A DNA stretch of 8,149 nt from Gemmatimonadaceae bacterium (GTDB taxonomy: Bacteria; Latescibacterota; UBA2968; UBA8231): positions 1-8,149 of the forward strand of contig PBSR01000151.1 of assembly GCA_002726335.1 (NCBI GenBank). Reading direction: 5' to 3'. Positions 1 through 6,045 of the stretch are shown piece after piece. The notes under the pieces are model-generated. The model saw only the letters and a program-made list of their open reading frames with translations, did not search any database and was not told where the DNA came from. The position numbers and the translations under genes were made by a program. Each line of letters opens with the position of its first letter. Within the stretch, counting starts at the first letter, position 1.

Positions 1-1
1 G

Positions 2-1291
2 ACGACGGCGCCCGCCGTCAACGAAGCGGGTGGTGGTTCAGCCGAGCCCGTCTCGGCCCTGCTGCGGATCGGACCCGACGGCGGCGCCTATCCGATCTGG
101 CAGGGCGTCGGTATCGTTGTCGGGCTGCTCGCCACAGCAGAGTCACCGTTGACCGTTGTGTTGCGCGAGCCGGGTCGCGTGTTGCGCCTGGACACTGACG
201 GTGGGAACCGCCAACGGTTGGCGCACCTCGATTCTCTGGTCCCGAACAGTGCCACGCTGTGGCGTGGCCATCTCGTGGTCGGCGACGGCCGCTCGGGGCG
301 GCTCGCCCGCCTGACACCGGCTCCCGGTGACAGCGGCTGGTTCGAGTCACAGGTGGAGGATCTCGGTGCTCACGGGCAGTGGGGGGCCATCGAGTGGGAG
401 GCGGACACCCCCCGAGGCACGCTGGTGCGCCTGCACACACGCACGGGAAACGGTGTGGTGCCCGATGACAGCTGGAGCCGCTGGTCGGAGCCGCTGGAGG
501 AATCCGGCGCCAGGATCCCCAGTCCGGCGGCACGCTATCTGCAGTACCGCGTCGTACTGAGCGGCGACGAGGACCGGGGACCTGCCGTGCGGCGGATCTC
601 CTTCACGGCAAGACAGACGAACCTGCCACCGCGTATCGAGTCGCTCACCACCTTTGCCTATCGCGGCAATCCCCAGGCTCCCGGGCCACTGCCCCCACAA
701 CCCCCCAACGGCGGCGGCAACAGCAGCTTCCGGCTGCCACAGAGCAAGTCGCTGCGCCTCGTGCGGTGGAAGGCCTCGGATGCCAACGACGACGGCCTGC
801 GTTACAGGATCTACCTGCGGGGTGAGGGGCAGCAGACGTGGAAGCTGGTCGAGGAGGATGTGGAGCTGTCCAGCGTCATCTGGGACACCGAGAGCATGCC
901 GGAAGGTATGACCCAGTTGCGCATCGTCGCCTCGGATGCTGAGCACAATCCAGCGTCGCGGGCTCTGGAGGATGAATACGTCAGCGAGCCCTTCCCCATC
1001 GACAACAGTCCGCCCGTCGTCGGTCTGCGGGTGCGGCAGGATGGTGCTGTCACGGTCATCGAGGCCAGCTTCGCCGATCAGGTGTCGGCGGTTCGTGGTG
1101 CCGGGTACAGCGTTGACTATGAAGACCACGGACCAAGACTGGCCGCCGGCGATGGCCTGTTCGACAGCCGCACGGAACAGGCCGTCTTCCGTCTGGAGAA
1201 TCTGGCGCCGGGGGAGCACGTGATTTCGGTGCAGGCCTGGGACCAGCTGGACAACGTCGGCGTCGCCCGCGTCATGATCGACGTTGAGTAG
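2..1291 (+). CDS. C-terminal part of a propeller/beta-sandwich protein of unknown function (5' truncated)
   Basis: The reading frame is open from the left edge to a TAG at 1289-1291, so the start, and any signal peptide, lie outside the window. About 429 residues are visible. The first ~110 look like the end of a beta-propeller, with short strands and Gly/Asp turns such as LLRIGPDGGAYPIW and GRVLRLDTDGGNRQRL. Next comes a recognisable block (about nt 320-580) with WGAIEWEADTPRGT, HTRTGN, SWSRWSEP and SPAARYLQYRV, which resembles a sugar-binding-like sandwich seen in many long hypothetical proteins. A Pro/Gly-rich linker (around nt 670-720) leads into two Ig- or FN3-like sandwiches ending near VISVQAWDQLDNVGVARV. 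No catalytic motif or membrane segment is seen in this part. The architecture suggests an extracytoplasmic protein. Its role is unknown, and its place 5 nt before ribD may only reflect co-transcription. The family resemblance is from memory and was not searched. Confidence 0.85.
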   Translation, partial: TTAPAVNEAGGGSAEPVSALLRIGPDGGAYPIWQGVGIVVGLLATAESPLTVVLREPGRVLRLDTDGGNRQRLAHLDSLVPNSATLWRGHLVVGDGRSGRLARLTPAPGDSGWFESQVEDLGAHGQWGAIEWEADTPRGTLVRLHTRTGNGVVPDDSWSRWSEPLEESGARIPSPAARYLQYRVVLSGDEDRGPAVRRISFTARQTNLPPRIESLTTFAYRGNPQAPGPLPPQPPNGGGNSSFRLPQSKSLRLVRWKASDANDDGLRYRIYLRGEGQQTWKLVEEDVELSSVIWDTESMPEGMTQLRIVASDAEHNPASRALEDEYVSEPFPIDNSPPVVGLRVRQDGAVTVIEASFADQVSAVRGAGYSVDYEDHGPRLAAGDGLFDSRTEQAVFRLENLAPGEHVISVQAWDQLDNVGVARVMIDVE

Positions 1292-1296
1292 TCGAA

Positions 1297-2403
1297 GTGG
1301 AACCAGCTGATCGCGATCGGACGCACATGCGCCGCGCCCTGCGGCTGGCGGCGCGCGGTCGGGGTCGCGTCAGTCCCAACCCCATGGTAGGGGCGGTCAT
1401 CGTTGATGATCGGGGTCAGGTTGTCGGTGAAGGGTATCATCACGAAATCGGTGGGCCCCACGCCGAAGCGCATGCGCTGCTGGCGGCCGGCGACCGGTCT
1501 CGCGGTGCCACGCTCTACTGCACGCTGGAGCCGTGCACGGTTTCCGGTCGCACGCCTCCGTGTGCCGAGGCGGTGGTAGCGGCCGGCATTCGGCGGCTGG
1601 TCTGCGCTCTACCCGATCCGGACCGCCGTGTCAGCGGCCGAGGGTTCTCACGGCTGCGGGAAGCCGGAATCGAGATCGAAATCGGCCTGGCCGCCGACGC
1701 CGCCGAGCAGCTCATGGGCGCCTATCTGCACCATCGGCGCACGGGTCGGGCGTTGATGACGCTGAAGCTCGGGCAGACTCTCGACGGGCGCATCGCCACA
1801 CGCGACGGCCTGTCCCGCTGGATCACCGGCGACGCGGCGCGGCGACATGCCCATCGCTGGCGCTCGTGGGTGGACGGCATCATGGTGGGTGCCGGCACCG
1901 TACTCGCCGATGATCCGGCGCTGACGGTGCGCCACGTGCGCGGCCGGGATCCCCGTCCCATCGTCGTCGATGGCCGGCTGCGCTGCGACGTTTCGGCACG
2001 CGTTTTCGGTGGCCGCGAGCCGGTACTGGTGACGGCGGCCTCCAGTTCGGCCGCCAGTCGGCAGCGGTTCCTCGATCGCGGCGTCGATGTCTGGCCCTGC
2101 GCTGATCAGGAGGGAGTCATCGATCTGCGGCAGGTCAGTGCCCGGTGCGGTGAAGCCGGCATGACGCAGGTGATCGTTGAGGGGGGACGCACGCTGGCGG
2201 CTGCGGCTCTGTCTGCCGGTGCCATTGACGAGGTCATGATCTATGTGGCTCCCCGTTTCCTTGGCGGGGACGCCGTGGCCGGAATCGGTGATCTGGGGAT
2301 CGATACACTCGAGTCGACGCCGCGCCTGGTCGACGTGCACACGAAACGACTGGGGGACGATGTGCTGATAACCGGGAAGGTGGCCCCGTGTTCACCGGAC
2401 TGA
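1297..2403 (+). CDS. ribD: Bifunctional riboflavin deaminase/reductase RibD
   Basis: RibD carries out two cytosolic steps of riboflavin synthesis: deamination of the pyrimidine ring of the GTP cyclohydrolase II product, then NADPH-dependent reduction of the ribose to ribityl. The 368-residue length is normal. The N-terminal deaminase domain (about 1-145) has SPNPMVGAVIV at 26-36, the zinc ligands H55 and E57 in GGPHAEAHAL, and C80 and C89 in EPC-x4-RTPPC. The reductase domain (about 150-365) has LKLGQTLDG at 156-164, WIT at 175-177, LADDPALTVR at 203-212 and VEGG at 294-297. The GTG start at 1297 gives the usual ~10 residues before the conserved MRRAL. ATG 1327, which is that Met, would be rather short. 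There is no clear ribosome binding site, and only 5 nt separate it from the upstream stop. Oddity: the EPCSH-x-GRTPPC motif usually carries a His where this protein has Val82. Confidence 0.96.
   Translation: MEPADRDRTHMRRALRLAARGRGRVSPNPMVGAVIVDDRGQVVGEGYHHEIGGPHAEAHALLAAGDRSRGATLYCTLEPCTVSGRTPPCAEAVVAAGIRRLVCALPDPDRRVSGRGFSRLREAGIEIEIGLAADAAEQLMGAYLHHRRTGRALMTLKLGQTLDGRIATRDGLSRWITGDAARRHAHRWRSWVDGIMVGAGTVLADDPALTVRHVRGRDPRPIVVDGRLRCDVSARVFGGREPVLVTAASSSAASRQRFLDRGVDVWPCADQEGVIDLRQVSARCGEAGMTQVIVEGGRTLAAAALSAGAIDEVMIYVAPRFLGGDAVAGIGDLGIDTLESTPRLVDVHTKRLGDDVLITGKVAPCSPD
2378..2383 (+). promoter_or_regulatory. Ribosome binding site of ribE
   Basis: AGGTGG lies four bases upstream of the GTG start at 2388, inside the ribD coding sequence. 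It supports that GTG as the true ribE start and a 16-nt overlap with ribD, consistent with translational coupling. Confidence 0.7.
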
Positions 2404-3032
2404 TCGAGGAGGTGGGCCGGGTGCGCCGCACCGAGCGGGCCGGCACCGACCTGCAGCGTCTGGAGATCGCCGCGCCGAAAACGGTCGAGGATCTGGCTGT
2501 CGGCGACAGCATCAGCATCAACGGCGCCTGCCAGACGGCCGTAGCGGCGACGGCGACCTCGTTCACGGTGGAATCAGTCGCCGAAACCCTGCGACTGACC
2601 ACTCTGGGCAGTCTCAAGGCGGGGGATCCGGTGAATCTGGAGCGGTCGCTGCGACCCACCGACCGGATGGGGGGCCACATCGTTCTGGGGCATGTCGACG
2701 GCGTCGGTTCCGTCCGGAGGCTGGACAGAGCTGCGGGGAATACGATCCTCGAGGTGCAGCCGCCAAAGGGCCTGGCACGCTACATTGCCGACAAAGGTTC
2801 GATCACCGTCGATGGCATCAGTCTGACGGTGGTTTCCGTCGGTTCCGAGGGTGCCTTTACCATCGCTATCATACCGCATACATTAGCACATATGAACCTT
2901 CAGCAGGTCCGCGCCGGAGACCGTGTCAACCTCGAAGTCGACGTGGTGGCGCGTTACGTCGAGCGCCTGCTGGCCACCGGCAGTCCGCCGTCCGGCCTCA
3001 GCCTGGACGGCCTGCGCGACATGGGGTACTGA
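2388..3032 (+). CDS. ribE: Riboflavin synthase, alpha subunit
   Basis: This enzyme (ribE, called ribC in some species) dismutates two molecules of 6,7-dimethyl-8-ribityllumazine to riboflavin and the pyrimidinedione, which RibH reuses. The family works as a homotrimer. The protein has 214 residues, the usual length, and shows the internal duplication typical of the family. The first lumazine-binding barrel begins MFTGLIEEVGRV and holds C48 in SINGACQT. The second starts near MGGHIVLGHVDGVGSV at 94-108 and holds ITVDGISLTVV. H97 and H102 sit at the positions of conserved active-site-region histidines. The GTG start gives the canonical MFTGLIE N-terminus and has a good Shine-Dalgarno sequence. 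It overlaps ribD by 16 nt and ends 9 nt before the ATG of ribBA. One mild deviation is GACQT in place of the common GVCLT. Identification is secure. Confidence 0.96.
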   Translation: MFTGLIEEVGRVRRTERAGTDLQRLEIAAPKTVEDLAVGDSISINGACQTAVAATATSFTVESVAETLRLTTLGSLKAGDPVNLERSLRPTDRMGGHIVLGHVDGVGSVRRLDRAAGNTILEVQPPKGLARYIADKGSITVDGISLTVVSVGSEGAFTIAIIPHTLAHMNLQQVRAGDRVNLEVDVVARYVERLLATGSPPSGLSLDGLRDMGY

Positions 3033-3041
3033 GACGAGGAT

Positions 3042-4322
3042 ATGCCCGGCACCGACCGGGCTTTTTTGGCTGTGCCTGACTTCAATACAATCGACGAGAT
3101 CGTCGAAGAGCTCGCTGCCGGACGCATGGTCGTTCTCGTGGACGAGCGTGCCGTGGACGTGGATGGCGCTGAGCTGGTGGGCGAGGGCGAGCTCATCATG
3201 ATCGCTGAACTGGTCGATTCCAACTCGATCAACTTCATGTCGCGGCACGCAGGGGGTCCTGTCTACGTCGCCGCCGACCGCACCCGTCTGGAAGGTCTGG
3301 GTCTGCAGCAGGCACAGAACCAGGGACCGCGTGGAGCCGCCTACATGGGCTCGGTGAATGCCCGACCCATCCACGGCACGGGTGTCTCCGCCCACGATCG
3401 GGCCCTGACAATCCGCATGCTGGCCGATCCCCACAGCACGCACGGCGACTTCGGCCAGCCCGGCCATGTGACCCCCATCGCGGCCCAGTCCGGCGGCGTG
3501 CTGCGACGTGCCGGCCACACCGAAGCTTCGGTGGACCTGGCGAAACTGGCCGACTACCAGCCCGTGGCCGTCCTGGCGTCGATCCTCGACGACGATGGCG
3601 AGCTGGCCTCGACACCCTATCTGCTCGAGTTCGCCGGCCGGCACGGGCTGAAAGTGGCCACAATCCGCGATCTGATCGCCCAGCGGCGACGGTCAGAAAA
3701 GCTGGTCGAGTTGCAGGCGCGGGCCGACATGCCCACTCGTCACGGTGACTTCACCACCTACGCCTACCGTTCGCTGGTGGACGGCAGTCCCTACATCGCC
3801 ATGGTCATGGGCGATGTCAGCGATGGCTCACCGACGCTGGTGCGCATGCACTCCTGCTGTGTCACCGGTGACGCTCTGGGCTCGAACCTCTGCGACTGTG
3901 GCGAGCAGCTGGAACTGGCCATGGCCATGATCGCCGCCGAGGGCCGTGGCGTCATCGTCTATATCCAGAACCACGAGGGCCGCGGTATCGGCATCCTGCA
4001 CAAGCTGAAGGCGTATGAACTGCAACAGCGACAGGGCCTGGACACGGTCGAGGCCAATCACGCCCTGGGGTTGCCCGCCGACAGCCGCGACTATGGCATC
4101 GGCGCCCAGGTGCTGCACGATCTCGGCCTGCGCCAACTGCGCCTGCTGACCAACAATCCACGCAAGCGGGTGGGCCTCGACGGCTACGGGTTGACCGTGG
4201 TCGAACAGGTTTCGATCGAGGCCCCTCCCAACCCTCACAACATCCGATATCTGCGCACCAAGCGCGACCGGATGGGTCATGTCACATTGCTCAACGAGGA
4301 ATCCGATGCCCAAAGTGCATGA
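3042..4322 (+). CDS. ribBA: RibBA-type protein: divergent DHBP synthase domain fused to GTP cyclohydrolase II
   Basis: The usual RibBA makes both pathway entry compounds: DHBP from ribulose 5-phosphate (N-terminal half) and the aminopyrimidine from GTP (C-terminal half). The 426-residue length is normal. The N-terminal domain (about 14-215) keeps SAHDRA at 116-121, PGHV at 140-143 and GGVLRRAGHTEA at 151-162. The acidic loop DDEDRENEGDL is replaced by a longer stretch ending LVGEGEL (45-51), and the Glu of the usual CEL/CEI motif is Ser180, so DHBP synthase activity is doubtful. The C-terminal domain keeps the zinc cysteines C273, C284 and C286, plus EGRGIG at 312-317, Y325, DTVEANHALG, D347/R349 and LLTNNPRK. 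Cyclohydrolase activity therefore looks plausible. Start choice is uncertain: ATG 3042 lies in a terminator-like hairpin with an AGGA only 1 nt upstream. GTG 3072 would give MPDFNTIDEI, closer to typical family N-termini. Confidence 0.9.
   Translation: MPGTDRAFLAVPDFNTIDEIVEELAAGRMVVLVDERAVDVDGAELVGEGELIMIAELVDSNSINFMSRHAGGPVYVAADRTRLEGLGLQQAQNQGPRGAAYMGSVNARPIHGTGVSAHDRALTIRMLADPHSTHGDFGQPGHVTPIAAQSGGVLRRAGHTEASVDLAKLADYQPVAVLASILDDDGELASTPYLLEFAGRHGLKVATIRDLIAQRRRSEKLVELQARADMPTRHGDFTTYAYRSLVDGSPYIAMVMGDVSDGSPTLVRMHSCCVTGDALGSNLCDCGEQLELAMAMIAAEGRGVIVYIQNHEGRGIGILHKLKAYELQQRQGLDTVEANHALGLPADSRDYGIGAQVLHDLGLRQLRLLTNNPRKRVGLDGYGLTVVEQVSIEAPPNPHNIRYLRTKRDRMGHVTLLNEESDAQSA
3044..3067 (+). terminator. 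Intrinsic terminator-like hairpin at the ribBA start
   Basis: GCCCGG (3044-3049) pairs perfectly with CCGGGC (3056-3061) around a six-base loop, and six T's follow directly (3062-3067). This is the form of a rho-independent terminator, though a six-pair stem is on the short side. It begins at the G of the annotated ribBA ATG, so it is either intragenic (codons 1-9) or, if translation starts at GTG 3072, lies in the ribE-ribBA gap. It may terminate part of the transcripts after ribE, or act as an attenuator relieved by ribosomes. The sequence match is direct; the function is inferred. Confidence 0.55.
4297..4300 (+). promoter_or_regulatory. Ribosome binding site of ribH
   Basis: AGGA sits five bases before ATG 4306, within the end of ribBA. 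It decides for 4306 over the upstream in-frame ATG at 4279, which would add nine residues that lumazine synthases do not need. Confidence 0.7.
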
Positions 4323-4785
4323 GGGCAAACTCGACGCCGCAAACCGCCGGTTTGCCGTCGTTGTCGCCCGTTTCAACAGCCTGGTCACGGGGAAGCTACT
4401 CGACGGCGCCCTGGATTGTCTGCGCCGGCACGGCTGCCCAGAGGACCAGGTCGAGGTCGCCTGGGTGCCGGGCTCCTTCGAACTGGCCCTGGCGGCACAG
4501 AAGCTGGCCGCCACCCGCCGTTTCGACGCGGTGCTGTGTCTCGGCGCCATCATCCGTTCCGATACGCCACACTTCGACTTCGTCGCCAACGAGACGGCCC
4601 GGGGAATCGCCCGCGTCAGCCTCGACAGTGGCGTGCCGGTCACCTTTGGCGTGGTCACCACCGACGACGTGGAACAGGCCATCAACCGTGCTGGTGTGCT
4701 CTCGGGGAACCGGGGTTGGGACGCGGCGATGAACGCCATCGAGATGGCGGATCTGATGACCGGCCTCGATTCACCCACTACATGA
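4306..4785 (+). CDS. ribH: 6,7-dimethyl-8-ribityllumazine synthase
   Basis: RibH condenses 5-amino-6-ribitylaminouracil with DHBP to the lumazine that riboflavin synthase uses. In many bacteria it assembles into pentamers or icosahedral 60-mers. The protein has 159 residues, typical length. Visible motifs are ARFNSLVTGKLLDGA (21-35), the substrate-binding WVPGSFELALAAQKLA (53-68), GAIIRSDTPHFDFV (80-93) with the probable catalytic H89, VPVTFGVVTTDDVEQA (110-125), and R128 in NRAG, which normally contacts the phosphate. The C-terminus has GNRGWDAAMNAIEMADL. S85 replaces the Gly more usual after IR, a mild change. The ATG is preceded by AGGA and lies inside the end of ribBA (17-nt overlap). The stop overlaps the nusB start as ATGA. 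Chain length and residues suggest a normal active enzyme. Confidence 0.97.
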   Translation: MPKVHEGKLDAANRRFAVVVARFNSLVTGKLLDGALDCLRRHGCPEDQVEVAWVPGSFELALAAQKLAATRRFDAVLCLGAIIRSDTPHFDFVANETARGIARVSLDSGVPVTFGVVTTDDVEQAINRAGVLSGNRGWDAAMNAIEMADLMTGLDSPTT

Positions 4786-5255
4786 CCCAGCAGCAGCGCT
4801 GGGACGACGACGAGTGGGGAGGGGACGACGACGAGCCCCTGCCCGATACCCGTTCCGGTGCCCGACGTCTGGCCCTGCAGGCCCTGTACTGGGAGGCCGC
4901 ATCTCCTGGTCAACTGGATGAGGCCCTGAGACAGCGAGCCACGGCGGCGAATATGGGTGCCGACAACATCGATTTCGCCGGACGTCTGGCCCGCGCCTGT
5001 ATGGAACACACCGCCGCCATCCAGGACCTGATCGCCGCCGCCGCCACAAACTGGCGCCCCGAACGCATCGCCCGCCTGGACGGACTCATCCTGCAGCTGG
5101 CCCTCACCGAACTGCGGTATCTCGAAGATGCCCCGCCGCGGGTCACCATTCACGAGGCGGTCGAACTGGCCAAGGCCTACGGTGGAGACAAGTCCCACGC
5201 CTTTGTCAACGGTGTGCTCGACGCCATCGCCCGTCAGCTCGGAATCAAGGTCTGA
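4782..5255 (+). CDS. nusB: Transcription antitermination factor NusB
   Basis: NusB binds boxA RNA with NusE (ribosomal protein S10) and supports processive transcription of rRNA operons. The 157-residue protein shows the family core: ARRLALQALYWEA at 27-39, the Arg-rich RNA-binding segment; then NWRPERIARLDGLILQLALTELRYL (90-114 region), and the ending VTIHEAVELAKAYG plus SHAFVNGVLDAI (121-149). The ATG overlaps the ribH TGA (ATGA) with no Shine-Dalgarno sequence visible, so translation is probably coupled to ribH. The ribH-nusB pairing is common in bacteria. An unusual acidic extension of about 23 residues, with two DDDE clusters encoded by a short tandem DNA repeat, precedes the core. An initiation site inside the extension is not evident, since no later Met exists before the core. 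Confidence 0.95.
   Translation: MTQQQRWDDDEWGGDDDEPLPDTRSGARRLALQALYWEAASPGQLDEALRQRATAANMGADNIDFAGRLARACMEHTAAIQDLIAAAATNWRPERIARLDGLILQLALTELRYLEDAPPRVTIHEAVELAKAYGGDKSHAFVNGVLDAIARQLGIKV
4801..4835 (+). repeat. 21-nt direct repeat coding for acidic DDDE clusters in NusB
   Basis: A 14-base string, GGGACGACGACGAG, occurs at 4801-4814 and again at 4822-4835, a spacing of 21 nt that keeps the frame. The copies encode the two DDDE clusters (residues 8-11 and 15-18) of the NusB N-terminal extension. A small in-frame duplication is the likely origin. Confidence 0.75.
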
Positions 5256-5276
5256 CAGGTTGGCGGTTCTGCCGGC

Positions 5277-6005
5277 GTGCGCACCGCCATCTTTTCCGAT
5301 GTCCATGGCAACCTCGAGGCGCTCGAAGCAGTGCACGAGGCGGGCACGGGCCTGGGTGTCGACCGCTGGATATGCCTGGGCGACGTGGTCGGCTATGGAG
5401 CGGACCCGGAAGCCTGTCTGGAGATCGTCGAAGATCTGACGACCGTCACCCTGCAGGGAAACCACGACGCTGCAGTGGCCGGTGTCCTGAGTGACGAGTA
5501 CTTTAATCGAGATGCCCGGCAAGCTGTGCAATGGACCCGGGAGCGCCTGAGTGCCGGACGCAGGAAGAAACTTTGCGATCTGGCTCTGATCCATGCCGAA
5601 GGCGAGGCCTTCCACGTACATGCTGAACCCGGCGATCCGCAGGCCTGGCACTACGTCTGCGATGCCGTCGACGCCACCGCCGCCCTGGATGTCGTGGCTC
5701 AGCGCCTGCTCTATGTCGGCCATTCTCATCTGGCCTTCATCTGCGCCACGGCCCCGAGCGTGTACACGGCAGTGCGGCTCGAGGGGCATCTGAAGCTGGC
5801 TGCTGATGCCCGCTATCTGGTGAATGTGGGCAGTGTCGGTCAACCGCGGGATGGTGATCCGCGGGCCTGCTTTGCCTTGCGCGACGACGAGGCGGACTCG
5901 ATCGAACTCGTGCGCGTGCCGTACGATGCAACCCCTGCCCGGCAGAAGATCGTCGATGCCGGCTTGCCTCGTTTCCTGGCCGATCGCCTCGGTCAGGGCT
6001 GTTGA
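5277..6005 (+). CDS. Calcineurin-like metallophosphoesterase family protein
   Basis: This is a compact two-metal phosphoesterase (242 residues) of the small bacterial group with SDVHGN at the N-terminus. The metal-binding blocks are all present: D8 and H10 in FSDVHGN, D36 in LGDVVGYGADP, N62 and H63 in GNHD, H115 in HVHAEP, and H149 and H151 in GHSH. A conserved C-terminal NVGSVGQPRDGDP (about 184-196) is also typical. No signal peptide or membrane segment is visible, so it is probably cytoplasmic. Substrates in this group vary (phosphodiesters, dinucleotides, phosphoproteins) and cannot be read from the sequence. The GTG start at 5277 puts SDVHGN at residue 7, as usual. An AGGTTGG at 5257-5263 is a distant, poor ribosome binding site. 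It lies 21 nt after nusB and 40 nt before secA, so it may share their transcript. A role as the missing riboflavin-pathway phosphatase is only a speculation. Confidence 0.92.
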   Translation: MRTAIFSDVHGNLEALEAVHEAGTGLGVDRWICLGDVVGYGADPEACLEIVEDLTTVTLQGNHDAAVAGVLSDEYFNRDARQAVQWTRERLSAGRRKKLCDLALIHAEGEAFHVHAEPGDPQAWHYVCDAVDATAALDVVAQRLLYVGHSHLAFICATAPSVYTAVRLEGHLKLAADARYLVNVGSVGQPRDGDPRACFALRDDEADSIELVRVPYDATPARQKIVDAGLPRFLADRLGQGC

Positions 6006-6045
6006 CCTGTAGTCTCCTCGAACCTGCGATCCCATCCTGCCTGAT

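Noticed and set aside
1280..1330. FMN riboswitch before ribD or elsewhere in the cluster
   Set aside because: Only 5 nt separate ribD from the upstream gene, and I find no RFN-type conserved blocks (such as AGGGGCAGGGTGAAA-like) before any rib gene.
3126..3200. Frameshift or sequencing error as the cause of the odd RibB acidic loop
   Set aside because: The other frames here do not restore the DRENEGD motif, and the frame is clean and family-like on both sides, so a true in-frame divergence is more likely.
4279..4305. Upstream ATG 4279 as ribH start
   Set aside because: It adds nine non-conserved residues inside ribBA, while ATG 4306 has AGGA at proper spacing and gives the usual length.
4416..4781. 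Extension of the nusB frame upstream to 4416
   Set aside because: This part is the out-of-frame shadow of ribH. NusB similarity begins only after ATG 4782.
6002..6030. Possible promoter before secA: TTGACC at 6002-6007 with TGCGAT 17 nt later
   Set aside because: The -10 match is only three of six bases and the -35 overlaps the preceding stop codon. Not enough to call.
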